Assembly: GCF_937127095.1 (NCBI RefSeq)
Contig: NZ_CAKZLP010000009.1
Location: 1-64,000, forward strand
Source: an uncultured Amphritea sp.
GTDB taxonomy: Bacteria; Pseudomonadota; Gammaproteobacteria; Pseudomonadales; Balneatricaceae
Length of the DNA: 64,000 bases
Direction of reading: 5' to 3'
Under the pieces are notes generated by a model. It saw only the letters and a program-made list of their open reading frames with translations, had not been told where the DNA came from and made no database searches. The position numbers were made by a program, and so were the translations under genes. Below, one piece after another: positions 26,817-36,129 of the stretch. Positions within the stretch are counted from its first letter, which is position 1. Every line of letters starts with the position of its first letter.

Positions 26817-29414
26817 TCACTCCAGCAGATGGTTCAGGGTCATCTTCAGCTTCATTGGTTTAACCGGCTTATTGATCAGCAAATACCCCTGTTCCCGGAC
26901 AATCTGTTTCAGTTCATTGGTATAATTTGCCGTGATCATCACCACCGGGACAGGCTGACGCAGACGCTGATTGAAGTGGATCGCGGCGTCTAAACCGTTT
27001 TCATCATTTTCCAGATGATAATCCGCAATTAACAGATGCGGCGCAGCATTGTGTTGCAATAGCGCCATTAGCTGTCCTTCATCATGGACAGTCTGCACGC
27101 GACAACCCCAGCCCTCAAGCAGGTTTTGCATGCCCCGACAGATTGCCGGGTCATTATCGATAAGCCAGATCTCTGCGCCATCAAGCTGGTCACCTGCGGC
27201 GGGCAGATGCTGCACTTTTGACTCGACCGGCACCTGATCAGCACGGGCCAGTGGTACCTCAACCGAGAACATAGATCCCTTACCTGGCACCGAACTGACG
27301 CTGATCTGGTGACCCAGCATCCGCGATATCTTATCAACGATGGCCAGCCCCAGACCGAGCCCTTTATCATTCTCAATCAGGTTGCCCTGCAAGCGTTTAA
27401 ATTCGAGAAAGATATCACCCAATTTATCTTCCGGAATACCCCGACCGGTATCCCATACCTCAATCACCAGACTGTTACGTTTACGTCGACAGCCCAACAG
27501 AACAGAGCCATTATCAGTGTAACGAATCGCATTGGTGAGGAAGTTTCTCAGAATACGGGCCAATAACTGCGAGTCGGAGCAGATCACCGCTTTGCTGGCG
27601 ACATAGCGCAGCCTCAATTGTTCGCTGCGAGCAACCTGCTGAAACTCGTTGGCAATATTATTCAGCAGACTACTGGCGGGAAACACCGTGACATCCGGCT
27701 CGATCACGCCGGCATCCAGCTTGGAAATATCCACAAGAGTACTCAACAACGACTCCACATCATCCAGAGAGGTACTCACCGAGTCGATCAGGTGGCGCTC
27801 GCTCTGTATCGCAGGCTTTTCCTGCAACGCGCTGGTAAACAGCCGGGCGGCATTCAATGGCTGCAACAGATCATGACTGACCGCCGCAAGAAACTTCGTT
27901 TTCGACAGGTTTGCCTGTTCAGCTCGCTTACTGGCTTCCAGCAATCGTCCTTCCACCTGTTTCCGCTCAGTAATTTCCAGCCGCAGCTGATCATTCAGTT
28001 TGGTCAGTTCGGAGGTCCGCTCAATAACCCGCTGCTCCATCGTCTGATAAGACTCCTGCAGCGCGTAAGCCGTTTTGCGCCGCTCGGTAATATCCCGGAT
28101 CAGTACAAAAAAACCAACCGCACGACCGTCTGCGTCCAGGTTTGGCACATAGGCTTTGAGCATATACCGGGGGCCTCCCTGAGGGTCTTTCTCTTCGATC
28201 TCAAAGGTGACACTTTCGCCGGACAGCGCGCGGTTGATATAGGGTTTCAGATTGACAAACTGGTCGCCACCGTGAACCATGGTGATGGTCTTACCAATCA
28301 GTGCCTCCCGCGGCCAGCCATACCAGTCCTCATACACTTTATTGGTAAACTGAAAGCGCAGATCGTCGCCAACATAGGCGATCAGCGCAGGCACGTGGTC
28401 GGTAATCAGGCGGATCCACTGCTCACTCTCCCGCAGGGTCTCGGCATACTGATGACGTTCGGTAATATCGGTATAGGTGTTAACAAAGCCCCCCTCCTGA
28501 ATCGGATGGGTACGAATCTCAATCACCTGACCGTTGCGCAGGCTCTGCTCCAGCTCTATCGTGCCGCCGGAATGACGATGATTGGTAAACGGGGTCAGCA
28601 GAATCAGCTCGCAACGGGCGATCAGATCTTCAAACAGGGGCTGCTCGCTCAACTCATCTTCACTAAAGCCTGACAGCTCCAGAAAGCGCTGATTCCACAC
28701 CTCCAGACGCCCTTCACCATTGATCAGCACGACCCCCTGAGAGAGGTTATCGACGGTGTTCTGCAACACCCGGGACTTATCCGCCAGAGCCCGTTCACGA
28801 CGCGCAGTCTCATTCTGCTTGAGTTCAGTAATATCGGTGTAAAGAATAACCAGACCGCCATCCAGCGTAGGTCGCTCACTGACCTGAAACCAGCGGCCAT
28901 TTTTGAGACGATAAAACACCGAATTATCGGTTTCATCGCCGCGAAACTCCTCTTCAATCAAGCCGTGCTGATCCGCGAGGCGGCGGATATCCTGAATCCC
29001 CAACCCCTCTTCGATAGACACGCCGGTGCCTGCCCAGACCGATTCAAAGCGACTGTTATAGAGCACAATGCGTCGTTCGCTATCAAACAACACAAACGCA
29101 TCAGAGATACTTTCAATCCCATCGATTAAGCGCTGGTGCGCCAGTTCAGCTTGCTGTTTCGCCTGGCTCAGGGCCTGATTGCTGGTCTTCAGATCACCCA
29201 GGGCGACATTCAGTGCGGCGGTTCGCTCCCGCACCTGCTCTGCCAGCACTACGGAGTGTTCAAATGCGGCGTAGGGGTCGGTACGGGTGGTGGCGCTTAC
29301 CTCTACCCGCTCAATCAGCACCCGATTGATTTTCTGCAGCTTGCGATTCTCCCGCTCCAGCTGCTCAACCCGCTGGACAAGCTCAATCGGCTGATCCTGC
29401 CCCATACCACTCAT
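26817..29414 (-). CDS. Cytoplasmic PAS-rich hybrid histidine kinase (ErcS'/NahK-like)
   Basis: This is an 865-residue soluble kinase. An N-terminal coiled coil (about 8-95) leads into three PAS domains (about 95-200, 210-325, 330-445), another coiled coil, a His-kinase core with the phospho-acceptor His near 512 (AAVSHDLLQPLNAARLF), an ATPase domain (NFLTNAIRYTDNGSVLLGC, DTGRGIPEDKLGDIF, GLGLGLAIV) and a C-terminal receiver with Asp near 797 (LLIADYHLEND). It has no membrane segment. PAS layout and the HDLLQPL box match ErcS'/NahK of Pseudomonas, part of the network controlling ethanol oxidation. It overlaps the FIST gene by ATGA, so the pair is co-translated. The response regulator faces it across a 177-bp convergent gap. 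Confidence 0.9.
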   Translation of the reverse strand: MSGMGQDQPIELVQRVEQLERENRKLQKINRVLIERVEVSATTRTDPYAAFEHSVVLAEQVRERTAALNVALGDLKTSNQALSQAKQQAELAHQRLIDGIESISDAFVLFDSERRIVLYNSRFESVWAGTGVSIEEGLGIQDIRRLADQHGLIEEEFRGDETDNSVFYRLKNGRWFQVSERPTLDGGLVILYTDITELKQNETARRERALADKSRVLQNTVDNLSQGVVLINGEGRLEVWNQRFLELSGFSEDELSEQPLFEDLIARCELILLTPFTNHRHSGGTIELEQSLRNGQVIEIRTHPIQEGGFVNTYTDITERHQYAETLRESEQWIRLITDHVPALIAYVGDDLRFQFTNKVYEDWYGWPREALIGKTITMVHGGDQFVNLKPYINRALSGESVTFEIEEKDPQGGPRYMLKAYVPNLDADGRAVGFFVLIRDITERRKTAYALQESYQTMEQRVIERTSELTKLNDQLRLEITERKQVEGRLLEASKRAEQANLSKTKFLAAVSHDLLQPLNAARLFTSALQEKPAIQSERHLIDSVSTSLDDVESLLSTLVDISKLDAGVIEPDVTVFPASSLLNNIANEFQQVARSEQLRLRYVASKAVICSDSQLLARILRNFLTNAIRYTDNGSVLLGCRRKRNSLVIEVWDTGRGIPEDKLGDIFLEFKRLQGNLIENDKGLGLGLAIVDKISRMLGHQISVSSVPGKGSMFSVEVPLARADQVPVESKVQHLPAAGDQLDGAEIWLIDNDPAICRGMQNLLEGWGCRVQTVHDEGQLMALLQHNAAPHLLIADYHLENDENGLDAAIHFNQRLRQPVPVVMITANYTNELKQIVREQGYLLINKPVKPMKLKMTLNHLLE

Positions 29415-30583
29415 ATTTTTCTCCCGATCGCCACACCGGTAAAGGTCTGGTTCACGTGCATACCATCGATCTGCTCACCATAGGTATTGAAGCCAACCAC
29501 CCGATGGCGCTGCAACAGCTCAGAGACCGGCTCACTCTTACCGCGAATCTGCGCCTCAAGCCGACGCAGAAAACAGTCACACCCCAGTGTTAACAGATGC
29601 TCGCCAAGCGCCTGCTCTTCACGCGTCAGCTGCTGATCCAGTTTGGATATCAATTCACCGGGTTCCATCAGCGTCAGCACAATACCGTTTTCAACGGCAC
29701 AGTAGAACGTCAGGCTGAGATCGTCGTTGACACTCTGGATAGAGCGGACAAAGTACTCATCCCCTATTCTTACCGCGATCGGATTCAGCGCAAACGACTC
29801 ATGGTTCAGTTCTTCCACCGGCACCCCTACAATTCGGGAATACTCAATGGCGGCCGGTTCAGCATTCAGCTCCAGCACTCTGCGCTGCGGGCTATCGGCT
29901 TCGGTGACCACCAGCTTGGTATCGCGACTCTCCATATGATGGCCGCTGAACACTCTGAATTCACAGCTGGTATTCACCAGAATAATCACCGCCGCGTTGG
30001 TATGAAAAGCGCCATCGAAATAGACATGGGTATTGGCCAGACAGATGTCATCACCGGCGGAACCGCCAAAATGGGGGATGCTGCCCAGCGCAGAATCCAG
30101 GGTCACCAACACCTTCTCCTCCTGCGTAGACAGACCATCAAATAGCGTCAGGGCAAAACTGTGGTCTTTAATGGGTGCAATCTGTTGCTTCAGACAGCGT
30201 TCAGACAACTGTTCCACCACCCCCTGAGCATCATTGAAATCAAACTGCTGCAGGCCGCCTATCAGCTGTCCGCTAACCGCAAACGCCTCACGGGAAAATC
30301 CTACCGCAGAGATAGACCCCTGATCGTAGCCCTCTGCCGTAATCTCACCCGCAGTGGTACACCCCGCCACCAGAATTCCTGCAAACCGCTGTTGCAACGC
30401 TTCAGCCAGTTTATCCAGCTGATACTCTGCAGAGCAAAAAAACAGCACAAAGTTAAGCTCGGGCCAGTTCAGTTGTTGATGCAGCTGATCAACAGCCATC
30501 AGCTCATCACGTTCAGTCGAAAATGCAGTGCGCAGCTCAGGCTGGCAAATATTCTGGGATGATTGATCGGTCACAGTGAGCAC
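29411..30583 (-). CDS. FIST-domain signal-sensing protein
   Basis: This 390-residue cytoplasmic protein has the FIST N domain (about 30-225: LVAGCTTAGEITAEGYDQGS, LFDGLSTQEEKVL, GGSAGDD) and FIST C domain (about 230-375: YSRIVGVPVEELNHESFALN, FLRRLEAQ, VVGFNTYGEQIDGMHVNQTF). FIST proteins sense small ligands, thought to include amino acids, and work with kinases or MCPs. Its stop overlaps the kinase start by four bases, so it probably supplies input to that kinase; the same gene pair exists in the exa/erc region of Pseudomonas aeruginosa. The predicted GTG start at 30583 is uncertain. Confidence 0.88.
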   Translation of the reverse strand: MLTVTDQSSQNICQPELRTAFSTERDELMAVDQLHQQLNWPELNFVLFFCSAEYQLDKLAEALQQRFAGILVAGCTTAGEITAEGYDQGSISAVGFSREAFAVSGQLIGGLQQFDFNDAQGVVEQLSERCLKQQIAPIKDHSFALTLFDGLSTQEEKVLVTLDSALGSIPHFGGSAGDDICLANTHVYFDGAFHTNAAVIILVNTSCEFRVFSGHHMESRDTKLVVTEADSPQRRVLELNAEPAAIEYSRIVGVPVEELNHESFALNPIAVRIGDEYFVRSIQSVNDDLSLTFYCAVENGIVLTLMEPGELISKLDQQLTREEQALGEHLLTLGCDCFLRRLEAQIRGKSEPVSELLQRHRVVGFNTYGEQIDGMHVNQTFTGVAIGRKI

Positions 30584-30741
30584 GCCGGTAGTTTGAAATG
30601 ACCCTTGAGTGTAAAAGGGAATCGAAAATGAGAACAGTATACTTGAGTACCTGAAGGGCAGTAAAAGCTTCGGGGATAAATATTAAGATATTGTTTTATA
30701 AGAACTTAAAAAACAAAAAAACAGGACTAAAGTAGTAAAAA

Positions 30742-30782
30742 GCATCCTCACCGGCAGAGGAAGGGGTTGCCGGTAAGGATGC
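30742..30782 (-). terminator. Rho-independent terminator downstream of the porin
   Basis: A long stem GCATCCTCACCGGCA/TTGCCGGTAAGGATGC with a ten-base loop is followed on the minus strand by TTTTTACTACTTT. It begins 18 bp beyond the porin stop and separates it from the FIST-kinase operon. Confidence 0.85.
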
Positions 30783-30800
30783 GGGAGGCTAACTGACTGA

Positions 30801-31919
30801 TTACCAGCTCAGCACAGCGCCCAGAGCAACCGTATCGGTTGCAGAGGTATCGATGCTGCCGTTATTGGACTTGTGAACCGTATACTCTGCTACCAGCGTC
30901 AGATTATCGTTGATGTTATGGAACAATGCGGCGCCAGTCAGAGAGTCCTTAGTGGTCACTGAGCTACCCGCAGCAGTGTTTTTTGTCTGTCCATGTGACA
31001 GCACCAGGCGGTTAGCTGAAAACGCATAGGAACCCTGTACCAGATAACCATCAGACTCAGCACTGTCGGTCAGCGTATTACTGGCAAACACGCTGCTGAT
31101 ACCTTCCTGGTCGAATCCGGACGCGGTCAGTGCAAAACCAGCAGCGGAGACCTTCGCGCCATAAGAGATACCTTTAGCATCGACACCGGAGGTCACAGAG
31201 TCACCCATCGCACCACCGACCCAGGCTTTAACTGCAACACCATCGTAATCGGCCGTGTAGGTCGCTTCGGTTTCAAAACGAGCAGAGTTCGAATCGCCCT
31301 TAGCCGTACTTCCCGTGGTATTCGGATCAAGCACACCCACAGCAATCTGGAAACCACTCGCTACCGGAGAGCGGTAAGTGATCTGCGCAGTTGGGTTAGC
31401 ATAAGGATAACCGGTAGTGATATTACCAAAAGTTGTATTACTGGTAGTGGCCGGTGCAAAGCCCACGCCCATCAACAGTTCATCACCAAAGATGTTGCTG
31501 CGGCCATACAAGCCAAAATCTTTACCGAACAGCACCTGGCCGAAGTCGCCATCGACCGTCGCATAAAACTGACGTACATCGATCATCGAGTCTGTTTTAG
31601 TTCCATCGCCATCCTGGTTGCTGTCGTTGATAGAGACCCAGAAGGAGGAACGTCCACCCACCGTCAGATCACCCACTTTTTTACCGACATTAAAGCCGAT
31701 ATAGTTTGGCAGAAAGCCCATTCGCACGCGGGAGGTCTTGGTGTTGGTATCAGCGACTTTATCTTCGCTGTCCTGGTAGGTGTAGAACGCATTGAAATAG
31801 CCGTCTACTGAAAACGTTGTACCATCCTGGTCGTACAAGCTGATGCCAGCCATCGCACTGTTGCTGAATGCTACTGCCAAGGCTAACGGCACGCTGCGCC
31901 ATAGTTTTTTATTATTCAT
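30801..31919 (-). CDS. Outer-membrane porin (Gram-negative trimeric type)
   Basis: This is a 372-residue outer-membrane beta-barrel. A signal peptide (ALAVAFSNSAMA-GIS) is followed by the porin start ISLYDQDGTTFSVDGYFNAF, alternating beta strands and the PNYIGFNVGKKVGDLTVGGR pattern of the Porin_4 family. The eyelet-type DSMIDVRQFYATVDGDFGQV and LFGKDFGLYGR are visible. The C-terminus is GAVLSW, ending in an aromatic residue as needed for barrel insertion. The gene is monocistronic with a strong terminator. It could admit alcohols or other small substrates, but specificity cannot be read. Confidence 0.88.
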   Translation of the reverse strand: MNNKKLWRSVPLALAVAFSNSAMAGISLYDQDGTTFSVDGYFNAFYTYQDSEDKVADTNTKTSRVRMGFLPNYIGFNVGKKVGDLTVGGRSSFWVSINDSNQDGDGTKTDSMIDVRQFYATVDGDFGQVLFGKDFGLYGRSNIFGDELLMGVGFAPATTSNTTFGNITTGYPYANPTAQITYRSPVASGFQIAVGVLDPNTTGSTAKGDSNSARFETEATYTADYDGVAVKAWVGGAMGDSVTSGVDAKGISYGAKVSAAGFALTASGFDQEGISSVFASNTLTDSAESDGYLVQGSYAFSANRLVLSHGQTKNTAAGSSVTTKDSLTGAALFHNINDNLTLVAEYTVHKSNNGSIDTSATDTVALGAVLSW

Positions 31920-32525
31920 TATGCCCTCTGATTCTTCATCGATTGGTTTGTTATGTGAGTCAGGGCATTATTGGGGTTAGCGACAGCCGGAAACAGAGCA
32001 CTTTAGCGCTGTTCCGATACCTAATTGGACGCTGATACCAGGCCTTGCTATCGCCGCGCACTGAAAGAATACACAGTCGTACAGCGAAAGTGTTTAAGAC
32101 TCTGGCGGGGTTATGATTACACCTTTAGCACCTGTATTCAGTGCTTATAGGCTTAGCGTTTAAACGCCAGCCTCCGGCAGTCACGATGCGGGGCAGGCCC
32201 GTGGCTAGGAAAAACATGAAAAACAACCTGGGGGATAGGCCATAGTAATAAAGGGCCAGCATCGCTGGTTTTACTAGCAAGTTATCACGCTTGTTTCGTC
32301 TTCGGCTCATGGCCTTTGCTCCGCTTGGGTGCCTCCAGAGCAAACCTTCTGGTCAGGCGTTTGCCAAACGTGGGCAGTTAACATTTAATAGCCCCATAAA
32401 TCACTACGGATGGTGACCTTCCTACAGAGGACTCTCACCTCATTAGTTCATGCCCATGCAGGGCGTATGCAAAAACATCTATATGGCCACGCTACACTCA
32501 GCCTATTAAATTGGCGTTATTCACT
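31920..32525. other. Gene-poor region with short palindromes; possible remnant of foreign DNA
   Basis: About 600 bp without a supported gene. A 72-codon minus-strand frame at 32125-32343 has no recognisable domain, signal or good ribosome site. The stretch contains a perfect palindrome GCGTTTAAACGC (32157-32168) and an imperfect one CGTTTGCCAAACG (about 32358-32370), and its composition differs from nearby genes. It could be a decayed mobile element or cassette, but no transposase, integrase or paired terminal repeat was found. Confidence 0.4.
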
Positions 32526-33044
32526 ATGAGAATGAAGAAACGATATAGATTTTTAGTCATTTCAGGGTTAATTCTTGGCCTCGGATTTATTATCCCAGAA
32601 CCGAAAATCATCCCGGTGTCTGGTGCTACCGGTGCTGATTGGAACAAAGACACATTCTGGTACGAGCCATGGGGTAGATCTGGCGTGCACAAGGGTATTG
32701 ATATCTTTGCGCAGAAGGGAACCGCGGTTGTCGCTTCGTCCAATATGCTGATCCTTTATCGGGGATCGTTGAGTAAAGGAGGCAATGTAATTGTAGGATT
32801 GGGCCCGAAATGGCGCATTCATTATTTCGCACATTTGCACGATATTGATCATACTGCGGGCCCTCTTTTACAGGCGGGTCAATCAATAGGTTCCGTGGGA
32901 GATAGCGGCAACGCCAGGGGCAAGCCAGCGCATCTTCACTTCTCAATATTAACGCTGTTGCCAAGACCCTGGGCTATCGATACGTCTACTCAAGGTTATA
33001 AGAAAGCGTTCTATCTCAACCCAATCAGTTACTTTGCAGATTGA
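32526..33044 (+). CDS. Membrane-anchored M23 (LytM-type) metallopeptidase
   Basis: This is a 172-residue protein. One N-terminal membrane segment (FLVISGLILGLGFIIP) is followed by a compact M23 peptidase domain with zinc ligands in SGVHKGIDIFA (H-x-x-x-D) and PAHLHFSIL (H-x-H), plus the active-site His in HYFAHLHD. Such enzymes cleave peptidoglycan cross-bridges. It lacks the coiled coil of EnvC/NlpD, so it is a minimal peptidase. ATG 32526 is preferred to the TTG at 32511. It stands alone after a gene-poor stretch and has a lower G+C look than its neighbours, suggesting acquisition by transfer. Confidence 0.82.
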   Translation: MRMKKRYRFLVISGLILGLGFIIPEPKIIPVSGATGADWNKDTFWYEPWGRSGVHKGIDIFAQKGTAVVASSNMLILYRGSLSKGGNVIVGLGPKWRIHYFAHLHDIDHTAGPLLQAGQSIGSVGDSGNARGKPAHLHFSILTLLPRPWAIDTSTQGYKKAFYLNPISYFAD

Positions 33045-33188
33045 TCTCTATAGCCATCAGATACATGGGACGATATAACTTTATATCTGCAGATATAAAA
33101 GGAATGAGACTGCACTTAAGAGCAAACAAAGAATGAGCACTTTTTACCGCAAAATTATCGACCCACAACTCATTACAAGTATAAAAAA

Positions 33189-33213
33189 GCCCGCCTCCTT
33201 TTAGGACGCGGGC
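33189..33213 (-). terminator. Rho-independent terminator downstream of the MCP
   Basis: An 11-bp stem GCCCGCGTCCT/AGGAGGCGGGC (one mismatch), read on the minus strand, is followed by TTTTTTAT. It lies 39 bp beyond the stop of the chemoreceptor gene. Confidence 0.82.
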
Positions 33214-33251
33214 CTGGTAAAGAACATAAATCAGCTATGCACTGAACTAAT

Positions 33252-35045
33252 TCATTTTTTAGTTTCGCTATCGAGCAATATCTCCGGATTGAAACCCAGC
33301 GCAAATGCGCCCCAGTGCCGACCGTTAACATAGATTGGGAAGGTCAGATCGTTAAGTACCTCTCCGGTGTCCCGTACAAACGTCTGCAAGAGGAAAGGCG
33401 CCGTATTGGTTACCCGACGAACCTCAGCACGACTACCTTTGAAGAAGCGACGATGACGACTTTTGGCGTTATCGATAGCAAAATCTCCGGTCAGAGGCTC
33501 AGACACTTTCAGGTGATGAGCCGGGGCATAGCCATCAACTGCGATGGCCAGCGCATAGATCAGCTCAGGCTTCTCTACTAAGCAACGGTCGTACATCGGC
33601 CGCAGCAGCTTTTCAAAGGCTTCCACATAGCTGACATCAAACTTCTCAGGCACCCGCCCCTCATTGGTCCGTTTGTAATTACGGTCGAACAGATCAAAGC
33701 CCTGACTATTAAGTTTTTCCAACGCTTCCTGCATATCACGTGCCCACCCGCGTCCAGCCTGGATGATATTTTCGAAGCTACCGTAACCGATAATGAAGCG
33801 TGACAGCAGCTCCTGGGTCTCCTCTGTCGAACTTTCCAACTCAGCAGAGAATGTTCGGGAACGCTCCATCTCATCACGAATATCGCCACTGATACCGGCA
33901 ATACGTTCAACATGGGAATGGGACTCTTTGTTGGTGTAAGACAGCTCATCCAGCGTTGAGCTAATGGTTGTCAGCTGATTGTTAACCCCTTCAAAATCAC
34001 TCACCAGACGGGTGAACTGCACGCTGGTATCACTGATAAAGCTTTCAGTATTGCGGGTGAACTCGAGAATATTGGCCGAGTTGGACTTGGTATCGTTCAC
34101 CAGATCGGTCATTACCGCGATATTCTGATCGATCTCAGAGGTCGCATTCTGTACCTGCTGTGATAGGTTACGCACCTCGTCAGCAACCACAGCAAAACCC
34201 CGCCCCGCCTCACCGGCTCTGGCGGCTTCAATTGAGGCGTTCAGCGCCAACAGGTTAGTCTGATCGGAGAACCGTTTGACCATCGAGAGAATTTCGGTAA
34301 TTTTCTCTGAGCTGGCACTTAGTTTTCCAACTGTCTCCTGAAAACCGGAGGCCAGCTCTGAAATATTGCGTACCTGACCTAATACCTGTTCCAGCTCATT
34401 GCTGGAACTTCTGATCTCATTGAGGTTGTTACTGGTGTACTCAGAGATTTTCAGGGTATTACCCGCCACTTCCTGAATCGCGGTGGTGGACTCCTGACTG
34501 GAGATCAGCACCTGCTGGGCTTGTTCCTCCTGAGCGCTGGTCGACTGATGAACCTCCTGCAGCACCTTACTCAGCTGAGTCGCACTCAGGGCAACCCGCA
34601 CACTGTGATTGCGGGTCTCAGCAATAATCTTTTTCAGACTGGTAGAAAATCCATTATAGCTGGACGCCATGGTCGATATTTCATCATGGGTGAAATCTGG
34701 CAGGGTTGCGGATATATCACCATCCTTATCTTTTATGGCGCTGAGGACATCGATCATTTTACCGATCGGCCGCAAAAAGATGTGGCGCATAAAGAAGATG
34801 ATAAACAGCGAAGCGGCTATCGCAAAGGCAAAAAACAGCCAGCTGACCATCTGCAACTGACCCAGCGTTGAGATCAGTTCAGGGTTGTTACTGGTCTGAG
34901 CCACGGTTTGTGACAGTTGTCCCAGGCCATACCAGTTGAGACCCATAAACAAGAACGAGGGCAACAACAGAAACACAACGTTGCCAACAATTTTACGGGT
35001 TAATGAGTTAAAAAAATTTCTTTCTACGGTGTCATAGAGCCCCAT
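33252..35045 (-). CDS. Methyl-accepting chemotaxis protein with a C-terminal extra domain
   Basis: This is a chemoreceptor of about 597 residues. Two membrane helices lie close together (about 18-40 and 65-85), so there is almost no periplasmic domain. A HAMP-like region ([20 protein letters not shown]) leads to the signalling domain with hairpin tip [20 protein letters not shown]. After it about 170 residues form a further domain: [36 protein letters not shown] and [17 protein letters not shown]. This C-terminal sensor-like domain, cytoplasmic by topology, recurs in a subset of MCPs. ATG 35045 (MGLYDTV) has GGATGAGT upstream; 35066 is an alternative. It probably senses an internal signal. 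Confidence 0.88.
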   Translation of the reverse strand: MGLYDTVERNFFNSLTRKIVGNVVFLLLPSFLFMGLNWYGLGQLSQTVAQTSNNPELISTLGQLQMVSWLFFAFAIAASLFIIFFMRHIFLRPIGKMIDVLSAIKDKDGDISATLPDFTHDEISTMASSYNGFSTSLKKIIAETRNHSVRVALSATQLSKVLQEVHQSTSAQEEQAQQVLISSQESTTAIQEVAGNTLKISEYTSNNLNEIRSSSNELEQVLGQVRNISELASGFQETVGKLSASSEKITEILSMVKRFSDQTNLLALNASIEAARAGEAGRGFAVVADEVRNLSQQVQNATSEIDQNIAVMTDLVNDTKSNSANILEFTRNTESFISDTSVQFTRLVSDFEGVNNQLTTISSTLDELSYTNKESHSHVERIAGISGDIRDEMERSRTFSAELESSTEETQELLSRFIIGYGSFENIIQAGRGWARDMQEALEKLNSQGFDLFDRNYKRTNEGRVPEKFDVSYVEAFEKLLRPMYDRCLVEKPELIYALAIAVDGYAPAHHLKVSEPLTGDFAIDNAKSRHRRFFKGSRAEVRRVTNTAPFLLQTFVRDTGEVLNDLTFPIYVNGRHWGAFALGFNPEILLDSETKK

Positions 35046-35264
35046 ACTCATCCACTTCTTTGTCATTGTTATTGTGATTACGCTTATAAAAACTAAATCA
35101 TAAGTGCTGCAGTTAACAGAAAAAAACTACCCATTTCATGTAATATTGATAAATAACATACAGATAGAGACTAATGGCCTATATTTTTTAGCCATAGGTC
35201 GTAATTAATCATACCCTACTAAAACAATTCGCATCACTTCTGTATTACAGATTTTTACGTCTCA

Positions 35265-35996
35265 CTACAGACCGGCTATCGGAGGCCACTGTAACTGACC
35301 GCTTCTGCGGTTTAACCAGGCTTTCGCATCACGATAACCAGGAAAATACTTGCCGACCACCGCCCAGAACGCCGGCGAATGATTCATCTGTTGCAGATGA
35401 CTCAGCTCATGAACAATAACGTAGTCGATAATCTCCGCCGGTGCCATCATCAGCAGCCAGTTAAAACTGACTACACCACGACTGTTACAACAGCCCCACT
35501 TACGCCGATAACTGCGTACCACTACCTTAGCCGGTGTCAGTTTCATCTGCGCGCTCCAGTGATCAACCCGCGCTTCAAAATAATGTTGCGCCTGAGCGCG
35601 ATACCATAACTCCAGCTGCTCTTTTACTGCCTCGTTGTGTGCTTTTCTGATGCGTCGGGAAAGTTCCAGTCTGATCCGGTCAGGAGAGAGAGTAATGCGG
35701 GTCAGAGGCCGATCGATGGCAATATCCAGGGTTAACCATTCACCCAGCCAGAGCAACTGACTACCTTGTTCCAGCACTGTTGAGGCAGGAGCTGCAGGTA
35801 ATCGCAGACGCAGCTCCTGCTGTCGCACTCTGATCCATTCGGTTTTTTCAGCCACCAGCCGGTCGATGCGGGATTGGGCCACCCGGGTAGGGGCCAGCAC
35901 CCTGACACTATCAGGGCGTACCTGAATCTCGATAGTGCGTCGTCGGGAGCTGCGCCGCAGGGTATATTGCGGCATCAACTGAGCATCAGTATTCAT
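35265..35996 (-). CDS. YgjP-family zinc metallopeptidase-like protein
   Basis: This 243-residue protein of the YgjP/DUF45 family has the zinc motif VIVHELSHLQQMNHSPAFW (H-E-x-x-H with a downstream His) and the conserved RKWGCCNSRGVVSFNWLLMM segment. The fold resembles SprT/WLM metallopeptidases. The N-terminal part is a basic beta domain (RRTIEIQVRPDSVRVLAP). There is no signal peptide, so it is cytoplasmic. The cellular role is not well established. It is upstream of and separate from the chemoreceptor gene, with a 220-bp gap that has no obvious terminator. Confidence 0.85.
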   Translation of the reverse strand: MNTDAQLMPQYTLRRSSRRRTIEIQVRPDSVRVLAPTRVAQSRIDRLVAEKTEWIRVRQQELRLRLPAAPASTVLEQGSQLLWLGEWLTLDIAIDRPLTRITLSPDRIRLELSRRIRKAHNEAVKEQLELWYRAQAQHYFEARVDHWSAQMKLTPAKVVVRSYRRKWGCCNSRGVVSFNWLLMMAPAEIIDYVIVHELSHLQQMNHSPAFWAVVGKYFPGYRDAKAWLNRRSGQLQWPPIAGL

Positions 35997-36070
35997 AGGT
36001 ACAACCCACCATTGAAGGGCAATAAAAGCGGCAGTGTAAGCGCTGTATCAATCGGGCATCATTCATCATC

Positions 36071-36111
36071 AGACATACTTAAGACATACTTAAGACATAC
36101 TTAAGACATAT
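36071..36111. repeat. Short tandem repeat, 11-bp unit
   Basis: AGACATACTTA is repeated three times and followed by a partial fourth copy (AGACATAT). It lies between the YgjP-type gene and the 3' end of the transglutaminase gene. An 11-bp period is close to one helical turn. Confidence 0.85.
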
Positions 36112-36129
36112 ATCATACTAAAAAACAGA

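Noticed and set aside
27618..28673. Plus-strand open frame of 351 codons opposite the hybrid kinase
   Set aside because: Shadow of the kinase gene; no signal, domain or ribosome site, and the kinase frame is conserved in all its motifs.
32125..32343. Minus-strand 72-codon frame in the gene-poor stretch
   Set aside because: No homology recognised, weak start context; listed only as part of the intergenic region.
32100..32500. Integron attC site or insertion-sequence end
   Set aside because: Palindromes are suggestive, but no core or inverse-core pair, integrase or transposase was seen.
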